Shown: one piece after another, positions 32,622 to 41,087 of the stretch
How positions within the stretch are numbered: position 1 is the stretch's first letter
Layout of the letters: every line of letters begins with the position of its first letter
Source: CAYNGH01 sp964396845
GTDB taxonomy: Bacteria > Vulcanimicrobiota > JAJTBE01 > CAYNGH01
Direction: 5' to 3'
Length of the DNA: 42,646 nt
Assembly: GCA_964396845.1 (NCBI GenBank)
Contig: CAYNGH010000011.1
Location: 1-42,646 of the forward strand
The notes under the pieces: generated by a model
Database searches by the model: none
What the model was told of the DNA's origin: nothing
The model's input: only the letters and a program-made list of their open reading frames with translations
Program-made: the position numbers and the translations under genes

Positions 32622-32791
32622 AAACCCCGATGAAAAAACTGCTTACTTCCACTCCCAGGGTGGTTAATATGGGGCTTCGGACTTTTTATGAGTCCTGCCG
32701 GGATCAGTCAACCCCGGTGATCCATATGGACTGGAAACCACCAGCTGGGGGTAAAAAGCACCTGATGAAAATCCTGAAAAAATTACGATAA
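32618..32791 (+). CDS. 57-residue protein between fdrA and the YlbE-like gene
   Basis: A small frame from GTG 32618 to TAA 32789-32791, preceded by AAAGGAGG six bases upstream and overlapping the fdrA stop codon by GTGA. The product begins MKTPMKKLLTSTPRVVNMGL and has VIHMDWKPPAGGKKHLMKIL near its end. The pattern V-N-x-G-L...V-x-W-x-P-P-A-G-G is, as I recall, found at the N-terminus of some YlbE-type proteins or as a separate small gene beside them. It therefore probably is a detached N-terminal domain or small subunit of the FdrA/YlbE complex. The coupling strongly supports a real gene. Confidence 0.82.
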   Translation: MKTPMKKLLTSTPRVVNMGLRTFYESCRDQSTPVIHMDWKPPAGGKKHLMKILKKLR

Positions 32792-32827
32792 TTGTTTACC
32801 AATATTGATCCAGAAAAGGAGTTACAT

Positions 32828-34093
32828 ATGAGCGCAGTCCAGATAAAAGACCGGGTGGAGATGGCAAACCAGGAGGCCATCGGGAGGATGACCAGTGCAA
32901 ACCCCGTGCTGGCGGATGTCCAGAGAGCCGGGGATGTGATACCGGGGATGGAAAAAAACCTGATCCTCCACGCAGGGCCTCCTGTAAAATGGGAAGATAT
33001 GTGCGGCCCTGTGAAAGGGGCAGTGATGGGAGCCCTGATGTATGAAGGGATGGCCGAATCGGTGGAAGATGCCCAAAAACTGGCCTCGTCGGGGAAGATC
33101 CGCTATGCTCCCTGTCATCATCACAGTGCCGTGGGGCCAATGGCGGGAGTGGTTTCATCATCCATGTATGTGTTCGTGATGAAAAACACCGTCCACGGCA
33201 ACACCGCTTACTGCACCTTGAACGAAGGCCTGGGGAAGGTCCTGCGATTCGGCGCATACAGCCCCGATGTAATCAAAAAGCTCAAGTGGATGGAATCAGT
33301 GCTGGGGCCGGCTCTTCAGGGAGCTGTCAGAATGAAATCCGACGGTATCAGCATCAAATCCATCACCGCCCAGGCCCTGATGATGGGGGACGAATGCCAC
33401 AACCGCAATGTTGCAGGGACATCCCTTTTCCTGAGGCAGATTACTCCCCTGCTTCTATCGGGGGATTGTGATCGGGAAACGGTTCAGTCGGTGTTTGAGT
33501 TTATCAGCGGAAACGATCATTTTTTCCTGAATCTTTCCATGGCCGCCTGCAAGACCATTACCGATACCATCCATGACTTGGAGGGGTGTTCCGTCATGTC
33601 CGCCATGGCCAGAAACGGCACCGAGATTGGAATTCGCATCGCTGGCCTGGGGGATCGCTGGTTCACCGCCCCGGCGGGAGAGCCGAAGGGATTGTATTTT
33701 TCCGGGTATTCTGCAAAGGATGCCTGCCGGGATCTGGGGGATTCCACCATTTCTGAAACTGCAGGAATTGGAGGCTTTGCCATGGCATCGGCCCCGGCCA
33801 TCGTGAAGTTTGTGGGGGGAAGCCCAGGGGATGCAGTAAAATACACCCATCAGATGGGAGAAATTAGCTTCGGCCGTCACCGGGATTACCAGATGCCTCC
33901 CCTGGATTTTCTGGGGACACCTCTTGGGGTTGACATCCGCAAGGTGGTGGAAACGGGCTTGACTCCCATAATCAACACGGGAATTGCCCACAAGGATCCC
34001 GGCATCGGCCAGGTGGGAGCAGGGATCCTTTATGCTCCCATGTCCATATTTGAAGAAGCCCTGAAGGCTTTTGCCGAGAAATACGACAAATAG
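32828..34093 (+). CDS. YlbE-like protein (DUF1116 family)
   Basis: A 421-residue cytosolic protein of the YlbE/DUF1116 family that accompanies FdrA. Conserved-looking blocks include YAPCHHHSAVGPMAGVVSSS, NTAYCTLNEGLGKVLRFGAY, MGDECHNRNVAGTSLFLR, GNDHFFLNLSMAACKTI and NGTEIGIRIAGLGDRWFTAP, with many His, Cys and Asp/Asn residues suited to a metal or carbamoyl-phosphate site. ATG 32828 has AAAAGGAG just upstream; an in-frame TTG at 32792 lacks a ribosome site. It belongs to the fdrA operon. The third partner seen in E. coli (YlbF) and a carbamate kinase are absent from this window. Uses TAG as stop. Confidence 0.88.
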   Translation: MSAVQIKDRVEMANQEAIGRMTSANPVLADVQRAGDVIPGMEKNLILHAGPPVKWEDMCGPVKGAVMGALMYEGMAESVEDAQKLASSGKIRYAPCHHHSAVGPMAGVVSSSMYVFVMKNTVHGNTAYCTLNEGLGKVLRFGAYSPDVIKKLKWMESVLGPALQGAVRMKSDGISIKSITAQALMMGDECHNRNVAGTSLFLRQITPLLLSGDCDRETVQSVFEFISGNDHFFLNLSMAACKTITDTIHDLEGCSVMSAMARNGTEIGIRIAGLGDRWFTAPAGEPKGLYFSGYSAKDACRDLGDSTISETAGIGGFAMASAPAIVKFVGGSPGDAVKYTHQMGEISFGRHRDYQMPPLDFLGTPLGVDIRKVVETGLTPIINTGIAHKDPGIGQVGAGILYAPMSIFEEALKAFAEKYDK

Positions 34094-34137
34094 ACAGACT
34101 GCAGTGCGACAGGAATATGGTATGTGAGGTTGATTTC

Positions 34138-34587
34138 ATGAAAAAGGTGATGATTTCCCTGCTGTTGCTGGGGGTGCTTGTTCTTTCATCCTGTGCCCAG
34201 AAGCCCGAGGATCTTTTTTCCGCCATCAAGGACGGGGATCTGGACAAGGTGAGAAATATGGTGGATCTCAACAAGGATCTGGTCAATGCCCGGAAGGATA
34301 ATGGCGAAACTCCCCTTCACGAGGCGACTTATCAGGGGAATCTTGAAATAATCAATGCCCTGGTTCAGCGGGGTGCCGAGATTGACGCTAAAAAGACCGG
34401 CGGATTCACTCCTCTTCATATTGCCGCCCAGAGGGGACACGAAGATGTGGTGGATTATCTCTTGAAGAACCGTGCCAATCCTTCCTCCAAGGATGAATAT
34501 GGAATGACCCCTGGAGATGTGGCGGAAAGAGCCGGTCACAAGAGCATAGCCTCCCGGCTCAAGAGTGCCGATCGCAGAAGCCCCTGA
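34138..34587 (+). CDS. Ankyrin-repeat lipoprotein
   Basis: A 149-residue exported lipoprotein. The signal MKKVMISLLLLGVLVLSSC ends in lipobox LSSC (Cys19). Three to four ankyrin repeats fill the rest, including GETPLHEATYQGNLEIINAL, GFTPLHIAAQRGHEDVVDYL and YGMTPGDVAERAGHKSI. Such proteins mediate protein contacts in the periplasm or at the membrane. The ATG 34138 is preceded by GAGG at 34126-34129; the frame extends seven codons upstream but those would spoil the signal peptide. It lies 44 bases after the YlbE-like gene, possibly co-transcribed without a functional link. Confidence 0.9.
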   Translation: MKKVMISLLLLGVLVLSSCAQKPEDLFSAIKDGDLDKVRNMVDLNKDLVNARKDNGETPLHEATYQGNLEIINALVQRGAEIDAKKTGGFTPLHIAAQRGHEDVVDYLLKNRANPSSKDEYGMTPGDVAERAGHKSIASRLKSADRRSP

Positions 34588-34668
34588 TGGCAACCCTGGC
34601 CGGAGTGCAAACAAGGTTCAGGACAAAATTTATTCTTGGAAGCCAGGCCTGGAGCAGGAATATCATTG

Positions 34669-35640
34669 ATGGATTGTGTTCTTCGTCGTATAAGGATCGT
34701 GTTGCTTCTGATCTTGGTTGTTCCCCTGCTGTCCGGGGTGTCCCCGGCCAACCCCTCCATCGTTGAGGATCCCCTCCTGGGGGAGGCATGCCGGAGGCTC
34801 ATGGGGCCTGATCGAGGGACAATCATTGTGGTTGACATGAAAGCCCGGCGATCCCTTGCAATTCTCAACCCCCAGATAGCCTTCCATACTGCATATCCGC
34901 CGGGCTCCATATTCAAGCTGGTCACCGCATCAGCCCTGTTGGAGTCGGGACGCAGGGATCCTGACAACAGTTATCACTGCGGGAATCACTTTTCCCTTCT
35001 GGGGCGGGAATGGACATGTTCTGTCCCCGGTGGCCATGGCAATGTGAATATGACAGGAGCTTTGGCTCATTCCTGCAGTATATATTTTTACCGGCTGGCT
35101 CCATCGATGATGAGGGGTGAAATCGAAGCCATGGCCCGCCGTCTGGGACTGGGGAGAAGCCTTCCCCTGCCGGACGGCACCGGTACTACCCTGGCGGGGA
35201 ATGTGGATGCCCCTTATGATCCCAGGCGGTTTATAGATTACTGTGTGGGGGATGACCCGAACCTGACGGTAACTCCGTGGCATGTGGCAAACCTTGTTTC
35301 GATGCTGATCTTTGATAGGAGTATTTCCGGCAGTTTTGACCCGCCGGGCCTGCCCGGTTCTGTTCGTCAAATCATCGGGAATGCCATGGAAACCGCCTGT
35401 ATTGAAGGAACCTGTCAGAGGATTGGGGAAATGGGGATCAGGGCTGGAGGCAAGACAGGAACTCCCGGCAGTCTTCTCATTTCCGGCAAGACCCACGGAT
35501 GGTTCGCCGGTTATTATCCGCCGGAGGATCCCCGTTTTGTGGTGGTGGTCTTTTATGAGGATGGAAACGGGCAGGATGCTGTAGCCACCGGGGGAAAGGT
35601 GTTGAAACTCCTTTTGGATTATCCCCCTCCCGGTTTATGA
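34669..35640 (+). CDS. Penicillin-binding transpeptidase-domain protein, short
   Basis: A 323-residue membrane-anchored or exported protein consisting of little more than a serine transpeptidase domain. A hydrophobic N-terminal segment (RRIRIVLLLILVVPLLSG) is followed by the SxxK motif in YPPGSIFKLV and the KTG motif in GGKTGTPGS. The middle SxN motif reads AHSCSIYFYRL, so the usual Asn is Ser. Spacing and the DDPNLTVTPWHVANL segment resemble the PBP2/FtsI class, but the dimerisation and N-terminal pedestal domains are missing. ATG 34669 is chosen (AGGAA upstream); TTG 34636 is an in-frame alternative. Activity is uncertain given the altered motif. Confidence 0.85.
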   Translation: MDCVLRRIRIVLLLILVVPLLSGVSPANPSIVEDPLLGEACRRLMGPDRGTIIVVDMKARRSLAILNPQIAFHTAYPPGSIFKLVTASALLESGRRDPDNSYHCGNHFSLLGREWTCSVPGGHGNVNMTGALAHSCSIYFYRLAPSMMRGEIEAMARRLGLGRSLPLPDGTGTTLAGNVDAPYDPRRFIDYCVGDDPNLTVTPWHVANLVSMLIFDRSISGSFDPPGLPGSVRQIIGNAMETACIEGTCQRIGEMGIRAGGKTGTPGSLLISGKTHGWFAGYYPPEDPRFVVVVFYEDGNGQDAVATGGKVLKLLLDYPPPGL

Positions 35641-35722
35641 TTCGGCATAAAATTCCGATTAATACTCCGTGGAAATAAATATTCTGTTAAGATTACAATA
35701 ATACTGGGGAGGTTGTCCACTG

Positions 35723-37219
35723 ATGAAAAGATTGCCAGGGTTCAAGGGGATTTTATTCCTGCTGATTTGTGTTGTTCTTTTTTCCCTTCTTGTCGGCGGA
35801 TGCAACGATGAGAAGATAAGGGTAATGTTTGATGAATATGAAAAGGCAGGAGGGCGGTTGGAAGAGATTAAAACCGCTGCGATACTGGATTTTCTGGGGA
35901 AGAATCCTGGCAATGGCGAGGATATCACCCGGCTTGTGGCGGATCGAATCAACAGGATGGGATATATCCAGGTGATGGAAAGCTCAGAGAGCCGGAGAAT
36001 TCTCCGGGAGCTGGGTCTTCCCACCGAGGGTGTGGTCAGCCCGGAAGATGCCCGGCAAATATGTGAAGCCCTCAAGGTGGACGCTCTTATCTCCGGCACT
36101 GCCGATGCAGCTTTCAATACCAGGGTGCAGTATCGTACCGAGAGTGTTCCCACATATTATTATCGCGACGGCAAAAGACACCGAAGATATCGGACGGTTT
36201 ACAGGGACCCCTACCTGAACCGCAATGGAAATGTTACTCTGAACATTCATATCTATGACAGCCGTATTCACCGGGATCTGGGAACCATTGAGCTGAAGAG
36301 AAGCTACAATAAGAATTATGACATCTATTACAGGCATCGGGTAAGAGCCGAGGACTATTATTATTTTGACCGGCTCCATAACAGCCCCATGCCCACGGAT
36401 CTCGACATGATTATGCTCATCTGTGATCGCCTGATGGATATGTTTGTGGAGGGATTCACTCCATATTATGTTGATCGGATCCGACAGCTTGCCCCCGGTG
36501 TGCCGGGACTTGATCAGGCCCGGGACGGCAAATGGGACGAGGCCAGAGAGATATGGGACAAATCTTTTTCCGGGACCATTCTTGATGCCAACCTGTATCA
36601 GAACCTCGGCATCTATTACGAGAGAAAAGTCAACGCGGCCAGGGCTTATCATTATTATCAGAAGGGGCTGGAAGTGACCCCTGGCAATGAAACCCTGCAG
36701 GAATACAGCAAATCTGCAGTCAGGGCAAGAGAAGCCCAGCTGGCCAGCGATCCTGTGGATGTGACCTCTGAGGAGATTCGTTTTCATGTGGCCGAAGTGA
36801 AACCTGACGGCACGGTGTATATCAACGGGGGAATCCAGGAAGGCATCAGAGAAGGGGATCGTTTTCTTATCCTGCGGGCCAGAACTGAATTTTACAAGGA
36901 TCTTGTCACTCCCCGGGGGACCCGTTTTTACCAGTTAGGGGAATTTACCGCAGAGAAGGTTTTTGACGGCATCTGTCAGGGAAGGGTTGCCGGACTGACT
37001 CCGGGAATGACCCCCCGGTTCAGGGATCCGGTGGTTCTTGTGGAAAAAGCCCCACCCACGGTCAAGATTCCCCAGGGGTTTTCTCTTGATGATCCCGGGC
37101 ATCTTAATACTGATAATCAGGAAGACAAAGAAGAACCCGATGAATCCGGCCATTCACCTTCATCCCCCGGGGAAGATCCCCCGGAAGATGACAAGGATGA
37201 AAATGAAGACAGGGAATAG
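35723..37219 (+). CDS. CsgG-like lipoprotein with TPR-like region and acidic tail
   Basis: A 498-residue lipoprotein with lipobox VGGC (Cys27). Residues about 48-135 have the CsgG/GNA1162-type fold: KTAAILDFLGKN, DRINRMGYIQVMESSESRRI, and CEALKVDALISGTADAAF, as in proteins that bind or sense secreted cargo in the outer membrane or periplasm. A Tyr/Arg-rich insertion (about 140-230) follows, then two TPR-like helices (about 265-330), a C-terminal beta domain resembling FlgT-C (GTVYINGGIQEGIREGDRFL), and a tail of Asp/Glu/Pro. ATG 35723 is nine bases after GGGGAGGT. It is monocistronic. Stop codon TAG. Confidence 0.85.
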   Translation: MKRLPGFKGILFLLICVVLFSLLVGGCNDEKIRVMFDEYEKAGGRLEEIKTAAILDFLGKNPGNGEDITRLVADRINRMGYIQVMESSESRRILRELGLPTEGVVSPEDARQICEALKVDALISGTADAAFNTRVQYRTESVPTYYYRDGKRHRRYRTVYRDPYLNRNGNVTLNIHIYDSRIHRDLGTIELKRSYNKNYDIYYRHRVRAEDYYYFDRLHNSPMPTDLDMIMLICDRLMDMFVEGFTPYYVDRIRQLAPGVPGLDQARDGKWDEAREIWDKSFSGTILDANLYQNLGIYYERKVNAARAYHYYQKGLEVTPGNETLQEYSKSAVRAREAQLASDPVDVTSEEIRFHVAEVKPDGTVYINGGIQEGIREGDRFLILRARTEFYKDLVTPRGTRFYQLGEFTAEKVFDGICQGRVAGLTPGMTPRFRDPVVLVEKAPPTVKIPQGFSLDDPGHLNTDNQEDKEEPDESGHSPSSPGEDPPEDDKDENEDRE

Positions 37220-37526
37220 GTGAATATGGGAAAAATGGAAAAAGCGTATTAATGTCAGCATGGATAATAATATAGGTGAAGGCGGAAGATAAACCCCCGC
37301 TGTTATCAAAAGTCAACTGATACATATGAATTTTACTGCCAACCGGGAACCAGTGTTCAAAATATTGCCGGAAACTGAAGTTGCGCCTTCTTCTGAGAAC
37401 CTCCGGAATACATTATCAACTTTTGCACAAGTGACCTTCTGGAGTGTGAAAATTATCACAAACCATATGTGAGATTCTGATTAATTATGTCCAGGTTTTT
37501 ATCGATAATAGTATCAAGGGTATGTT
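37220..37526. other. Gene-free gap before the histidine kinase
   Basis: 307 bases. A 48-codon ATG frame starts at 37326 but has no ribosome site, and I see no clear promoter, terminator or hairpin. The kinase promoter is presumably here but is not recognisable as a sigma-70 consensus. Confidence 0.5.
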
Positions 37527-39371
37527 ATGTCATCGGGAAGATTCCTGGTGAAACCCATCGGGTCGGTGGAATTCTTCCCCGACAGCGTCTTCAATAAACC
37601 TCTGCCGGAATTTTATATTGGAGGGTCCGGAATTCAAATGAGTGAATTCGAAAAACCAAATAGTGATTTAATCAATGAGATAAAACATTTGACCGACGAG
37701 GTTTCCCGGCTGAAGGAGCTGGCGCGTCAGAGGGATGATTACCGCCGTGAGCTTTTGGAATACCGGGATTTGCTGGAATTTGTCCCTGAGATTATTTTCC
37801 GAATCAGTCCCGAGGGTCGTTTTACATATATCAATAATTCTGTAAAATCTCTGGGATATGAACCCGATGAGCTGATCGGCAAGCATTTTGATGCCATCGT
37901 TCATCCCGATGACCTGGAGCTGGTCAGCCGTGACTATGTCCTGCCGGCCCTTAAGGGAAAGAACACTCCCCCTGCAGCTTGTCCCAAGCTTTTTGATGAG
38001 AGGCGCACGGGAAACCGCAAGACTGACGGCCTTGAAGTGAGGCTCATCAAGAAGGGGGCTTCTTGTCCCCTTGACTCGGAAATGAGGTCCGACATCGATG
38101 CTGCCTTTGTCCAGGTTAATTCCAGCGGACGATATGACCGGGATGTGATGGTGACGGACAAACAGTTTCTGGGCACTATTGGAATTATTCGAAATATTCA
38201 TCCTGCCAGATCCGGCCAGATGGACAGGGATCCTGTGGGCAGTGAAGTTCTGGCCAGTGTTGTTCCCGATGTGGTTTATCGGCTTGATTCCATGGGACGA
38301 TTTACCTTTGTCAATGACGCAGTGAGGAATCTCGGATATGAGCCTGAAGAACTCCTGGGAAAGCATTTCACCACCATAATACCCGAAGAATTTGTGGACA
38401 AGGTGAGCCGGGAGAAGGTTCTTCCCCGTTACAGGGGTGTCGTCACCGGTGACGATAAGGCCCCCAAGCTCTTTGATGAGAGGCGCACGGGAAACCGCCG
38501 TACCACCAGGCTTGAGGTTCCCATTGTCACCAAGAGCAACAGCAAAAAAACCGGCCAGCTTATCGCCGGCGATTCCAATTCCATCCTGGGGGAGGTTACT
38601 GCGTCGGGTTATTACCGCGAGGCAGAATCCAGCCAGGACAAGAAGTTTCTGGGGACTGTCGGGATTATTCGGGATGTTACCAGCCGATACCATGCAGAGC
38701 AGGATCTGCTCAAGAAAAACCGGGAACTTGATGATTTTGCATACATGGTAAGCCATGACCTGAAGAGTCCTTTGAAAATCATCCAGGGATTCCTGGTGCT
38801 GATTCAGGAAAATCCCAGGTTGTTCGACAAGTATTTCCCAAGGATTATAAACCAGTCCAACAAGATGATAAACCTGGTGGACAGCCTCCTTCGCCTCAGC
38901 AGGGCTGGACGGGTTCTGGAAAATATTCAGGAAATCAACATCGAAAAAATAATGCGCCGGGTATTTGTCTGTATGAAGCCCGACAAGGCCCAGGGGGAAC
39001 TGCAGATTCTGGGGACTGTTCCCAGGATAAAGGCTGACCCTGCCAGGCTTGAAGAAGTCTTTGCCAACCTGGTGGAGAATTCTTTCAAATACTGCGACCC
39101 CAACAAGGACACTCTGAAGATCGATTTTTCCGGAAAGATAGAAGATGATCATGTCCTTCTGATTTATACTGACAACGGTATGGGGATTAAAGGTGAACAT
39201 ATCGAAGAGGTCTTCAGGCCGGGCTTTGTTCTTGACCGGGACAAGGGAACCGGATTCGGGCTGGCCATTATCCGCAAGATTATTAGTGCTCACAGCGGGA
39301 AAATTTGGGCTGACAGCAAAGGCCCCGGCTATGGGACAACTTTTTACATCAAACTGCCCCTGACTGCCTGA
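37527..39371 (+). CDS. PAS-PAS sensor histidine kinase, soluble
   Basis: A 614-residue cytosolic sensor kinase with no transmembrane segment. Order: coiled coil (about 46-80), PAS1 (84-222, EFVPEIIFRISPEGRFTYIN), PAS2 (244-385, SVVPDVVYRLDSMGRFTFVN), HisKA with the phospho-acceptor in YMVSHDLKSP (His410), and an HATPase domain with NLVENSFKYCD (N box), DNGMGI (G1) and GTGFGLAI (G2). Both PAS domains carry an inserted loop with the same motif PKLFDERRTGNR (153-164 and 313-324), with 27 identical bases. AAGGG lies six bases before ATG 37527. No response regulator is adjacent, so it is an orphan kinase. Confidence 0.93.
   Translation: MSSGRFLVKPIGSVEFFPDSVFNKPLPEFYIGGSGIQMSEFEKPNSDLINEIKHLTDEVSRLKELARQRDDYRRELLEYRDLLEFVPEIIFRISPEGRFTYINNSVKSLGYEPDELIGKHFDAIVHPDDLELVSRDYVLPALKGKNTPPAACPKLFDERRTGNRKTDGLEVRLIKKGASCPLDSEMRSDIDAAFVQVNSSGRYDRDVMVTDKQFLGTIGIIRNIHPARSGQMDRDPVGSEVLASVVPDVVYRLDSMGRFTFVNDAVRNLGYEPEELLGKHFTTIIPEEFVDKVSREKVLPRYRGVVTGDDKAPKLFDERRTGNRRTTRLEVPIVTKSNSKKTGQLIAGDSNSILGEVTASGYYREAESSQDKKFLGTVGIIRDVTSRYHAEQDLLKKNRELDDFAYMVSHDLKSPLKIIQGFLVLIQENPRLFDKYFPRIINQSNKMINLVDSLLRLSRAGRVLENIQEINIEKIMRRVFVCMKPDKAQGELQILGTVPRIKADPARLEEVFANLVENSFKYCDPNKDTLKIDFSGKIEDDHVLLIYTDNGMGIKGEHIEEVFRPGFVLDRDKGTGFGLAIIRKIISAHSGKIWADSKGPGYGTTFYIKLPLTA
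37992..38018 (+). repeat. 27-base direct repeat in PAS1 (copy 1)
   Basis: The segment beginning TTTGATGAGAGGCGC is identical to 38472-38498. It encodes the FDERRTGNR loop of PAS1, 480 bases from the PAS2 copy. Confidence 0.9.
38472..38498 (+). repeat. 27-base direct repeat in PAS2 (copy 2)
   Basis: Identical to 37992-38018 and encodes the same FDERRTGNR loop in PAS2, in the same reading frame. Confidence 0.9.
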
Positions 39372-39585
39372 GAAGTCAGAATTCCCCAACAGTCCGGGTG
39401 TTGATTCTTGCCTGTGACCGCCGCCGGTTTTAACCTGCCGGCGGTTGCTGGTTCCTGTATCCAGGAAGGAATAACTGCACCATCGGTTAATATGATGTCA
39501 ATCCATAAAAGGTTTTTTGTTTCGGCTGGATGGAAAGGCCATTTTCAGGGGGATTTTGTTCAACAATATGGGAGGATTTATAATT

Positions 39586-40554
39586 ATGCGCCGCTGTGTA
39601 ACTCTGATGGTTGTGTTCATGTTTCTTTTTGCCGTGGGGGGCATTTTTATTTCTGGATGCTCCACCGGGACATCTGATGTTGAAAATACTGATATCCTGG
39701 GGATATCTGGAGTGGAGCCTGCAGGTTTATACCGGTTTGAGAGGGTCTGGGGCGGTCAGGGAAGTGATGCGGGGCAGTTATTTATGCCCTGGGGTGTTTA
39801 TGCTGACAGCCAGTTTGTGTATGTTGCCGACTACGGCAACAGAAGAGTGCAGAAGTTTGATCACAACGGCAATTATGTTTCCCATTGGACAAACCAGAGA
39901 AGTGAAAGCGAAGGCTTCGTAGGTGTTGCCGCCATCACCGGCGATGCTATGGGTTATATTTATGCAGTGGACTCAAGATCCGTCTGGAAATTTGACAGCA
40001 ACGGAACCTTCATTGCCGAGCTGGCTTCATATCAGGTTGTGAGTCCCATGGGGCTTGCAGTGGATTCTGACAGGAATATTCAAATGACTGAAATGGGACA
40101 ATGCCTGGTTCAAAAGATCAACCAGAGCGGACAAATCATCGGAAGCTGGGGGAGCGAGGGCTCCGGTAACGGGCAGTTGCGCAATCCTTTTGGAATCTCC
40201 TCAGGACCCGACGGGAATATTTTTGTTGCAGACACGGGAAATCATAGAATCCAGAAGTTTGACAAGGAAGGCAGATATCTGGTGCAATGGGGAAGCCAGG
40301 GTACCGGCAGCGGTCAGTTTCACTCTCCCATCGATATAGATGTCCACTCCTCGGGGCTGGTGGCTGTTGCGGATATGGCCAATATCCGGATTCAGGTTTT
40401 CAACAGCAGCGGTCAGCTCGTCAGCATATTCGGCGCCCAGGGAGCCGGTGACGGTGATTTCAAAAGCCCCCGGGCAGTCTGTTTCAATCCCCGTGGAGAT
40501 ATTTTTGTGGCGGACTGGGACAGTCACAAGATTTATAAATTTGTCCGGAATTAA
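39586..40554 (+). CDS. NHL-repeat beta-propeller lipoprotein
   Basis: A 322-residue lipoprotein with a signal (MRRCVTLMVVFMFLFAVGG) and lipobox FISGC (Cys25). Six or so NHL blades follow, with repeated phrases such as FVYVADYGNRRVQKFDHNG, NIFVADTGNHRIQKFDKEG and the linker SWGSEGSGNGQLRNPFGI. The family is a protein-, RNA- or glycan-binding propeller; the ligand is unknown. The ATG 39586 has GGAGG at 39571-39575; the frame extends 23 codons upstream without a ribosome site and would not form a signal peptide. It precedes the atypical pseudopilin by 41 bases. Confidence 0.9.
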   Translation: MRRCVTLMVVFMFLFAVGGIFISGCSTGTSDVENTDILGISGVEPAGLYRFERVWGGQGSDAGQLFMPWGVYADSQFVYVADYGNRRVQKFDHNGNYVSHWTNQRSESEGFVGVAAITGDAMGYIYAVDSRSVWKFDSNGTFIAELASYQVVSPMGLAVDSDRNIQMTEMGQCLVQKINQSGQIIGSWGSEGSGNGQLRNPFGISSGPDGNIFVADTGNHRIQKFDKEGRYLVQWGSQGTGSGQFHSPIDIDVHSSGLVAVADMANIRIQVFNSSGQLVSIFGAQGAGDGDFKSPRAVCFNPRGDIFVADWDSHKIYKFVRN

Positions 40555-40595
40555 CCCGGCGACAGGTTGCATCTGTTGCTCTTTCCTTTGATATT

Positions 40596-41087
40596 ATGGA
40601 CGGGCATCCGCAGGATAACAACAACAGGGATAAAGGCAGGGAGGCTGTTTTCGGGACAGTTGCCGTCCTTGTAATTATTGCCCTGCTGGTCCCCCTGTCG
40701 ATTCATGTCCGCCGGGATCTGGCCTGTGGGCAGGCAGCCAGGGAATTTATCGAATACATGCGCCAGGCCCGCAGTTCTTCGGGACAGATTGAGGGACACT
40801 CCACCATCACTTTTATTTCTGATGGCCGTGAGTATCGTATCGATTTTCTCCCTGGCGTTACCCGGACAATCCAGGTCAGCCATTTTTTTATGGGGACCCG
40901 GGTTGAAGTCCCCGGAGGGGATCAGCTGGTGTTTTTTGTTCAGAATGTGGATGGTGAAAAAACCAGCATATTTCCGGAGATGGATCACCAGCAGAACTAT
41001 TATTACCCTGTCAATTTCATCAACGGTCGCACAGTTTTCCAGGTTCGGGTTTATTCTGCCGATGAAAAGCTGGTCAAAAACCCCTGA
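40596..41087 (+). CDS. Pseudopilin-like protein lacking the prepilin cleavage motif
   Basis: A 163-residue protein with an N-terminal hydrophobic helix (AVFGTVAVLVIIALLVPLSI, about 17-36) followed by AAREFIEYMRQARSS and a beta-rich domain, the layout of GspH/FimT-like minor pseudopilins. However, the expected G-FTLIE is replaced by KG-REAVFGT, so Phe1 and Glu5 are missing and processing by the prepilin peptidase is doubtful. It may be membrane-anchored instead. No clear ribosome site precedes ATG 40596, so translation may depend on the NHL gene 41 bases upstream. The stop codon abuts the convergent gene's stop at 41088. Confidence 0.72.
   Translation: MDGHPQDNNNRDKGREAVFGTVAVLVIIALLVPLSIHVRRDLACGQAAREFIEYMRQARSSSGQIEGHSTITFISDGREYRIDFLPGVTRTIQVSHFFMGTRVEVPGGDQLVFFVQNVDGEKTSIFPEMDHQQNYYYPVNFINGRTVFQVRVYSADEKLVKNP

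Noticed and set aside
37326..37472. 48-codon ATG frame before the histidine kinase
   Set aside because: No ribosome site, promoter or terminator; composition is unremarkable.
39410..39465. Terminator after the histidine kinase
   Set aside because: ACCGCCG / CGGCGGT (around 39417-39447) can pair, but no T run follows on either strand.
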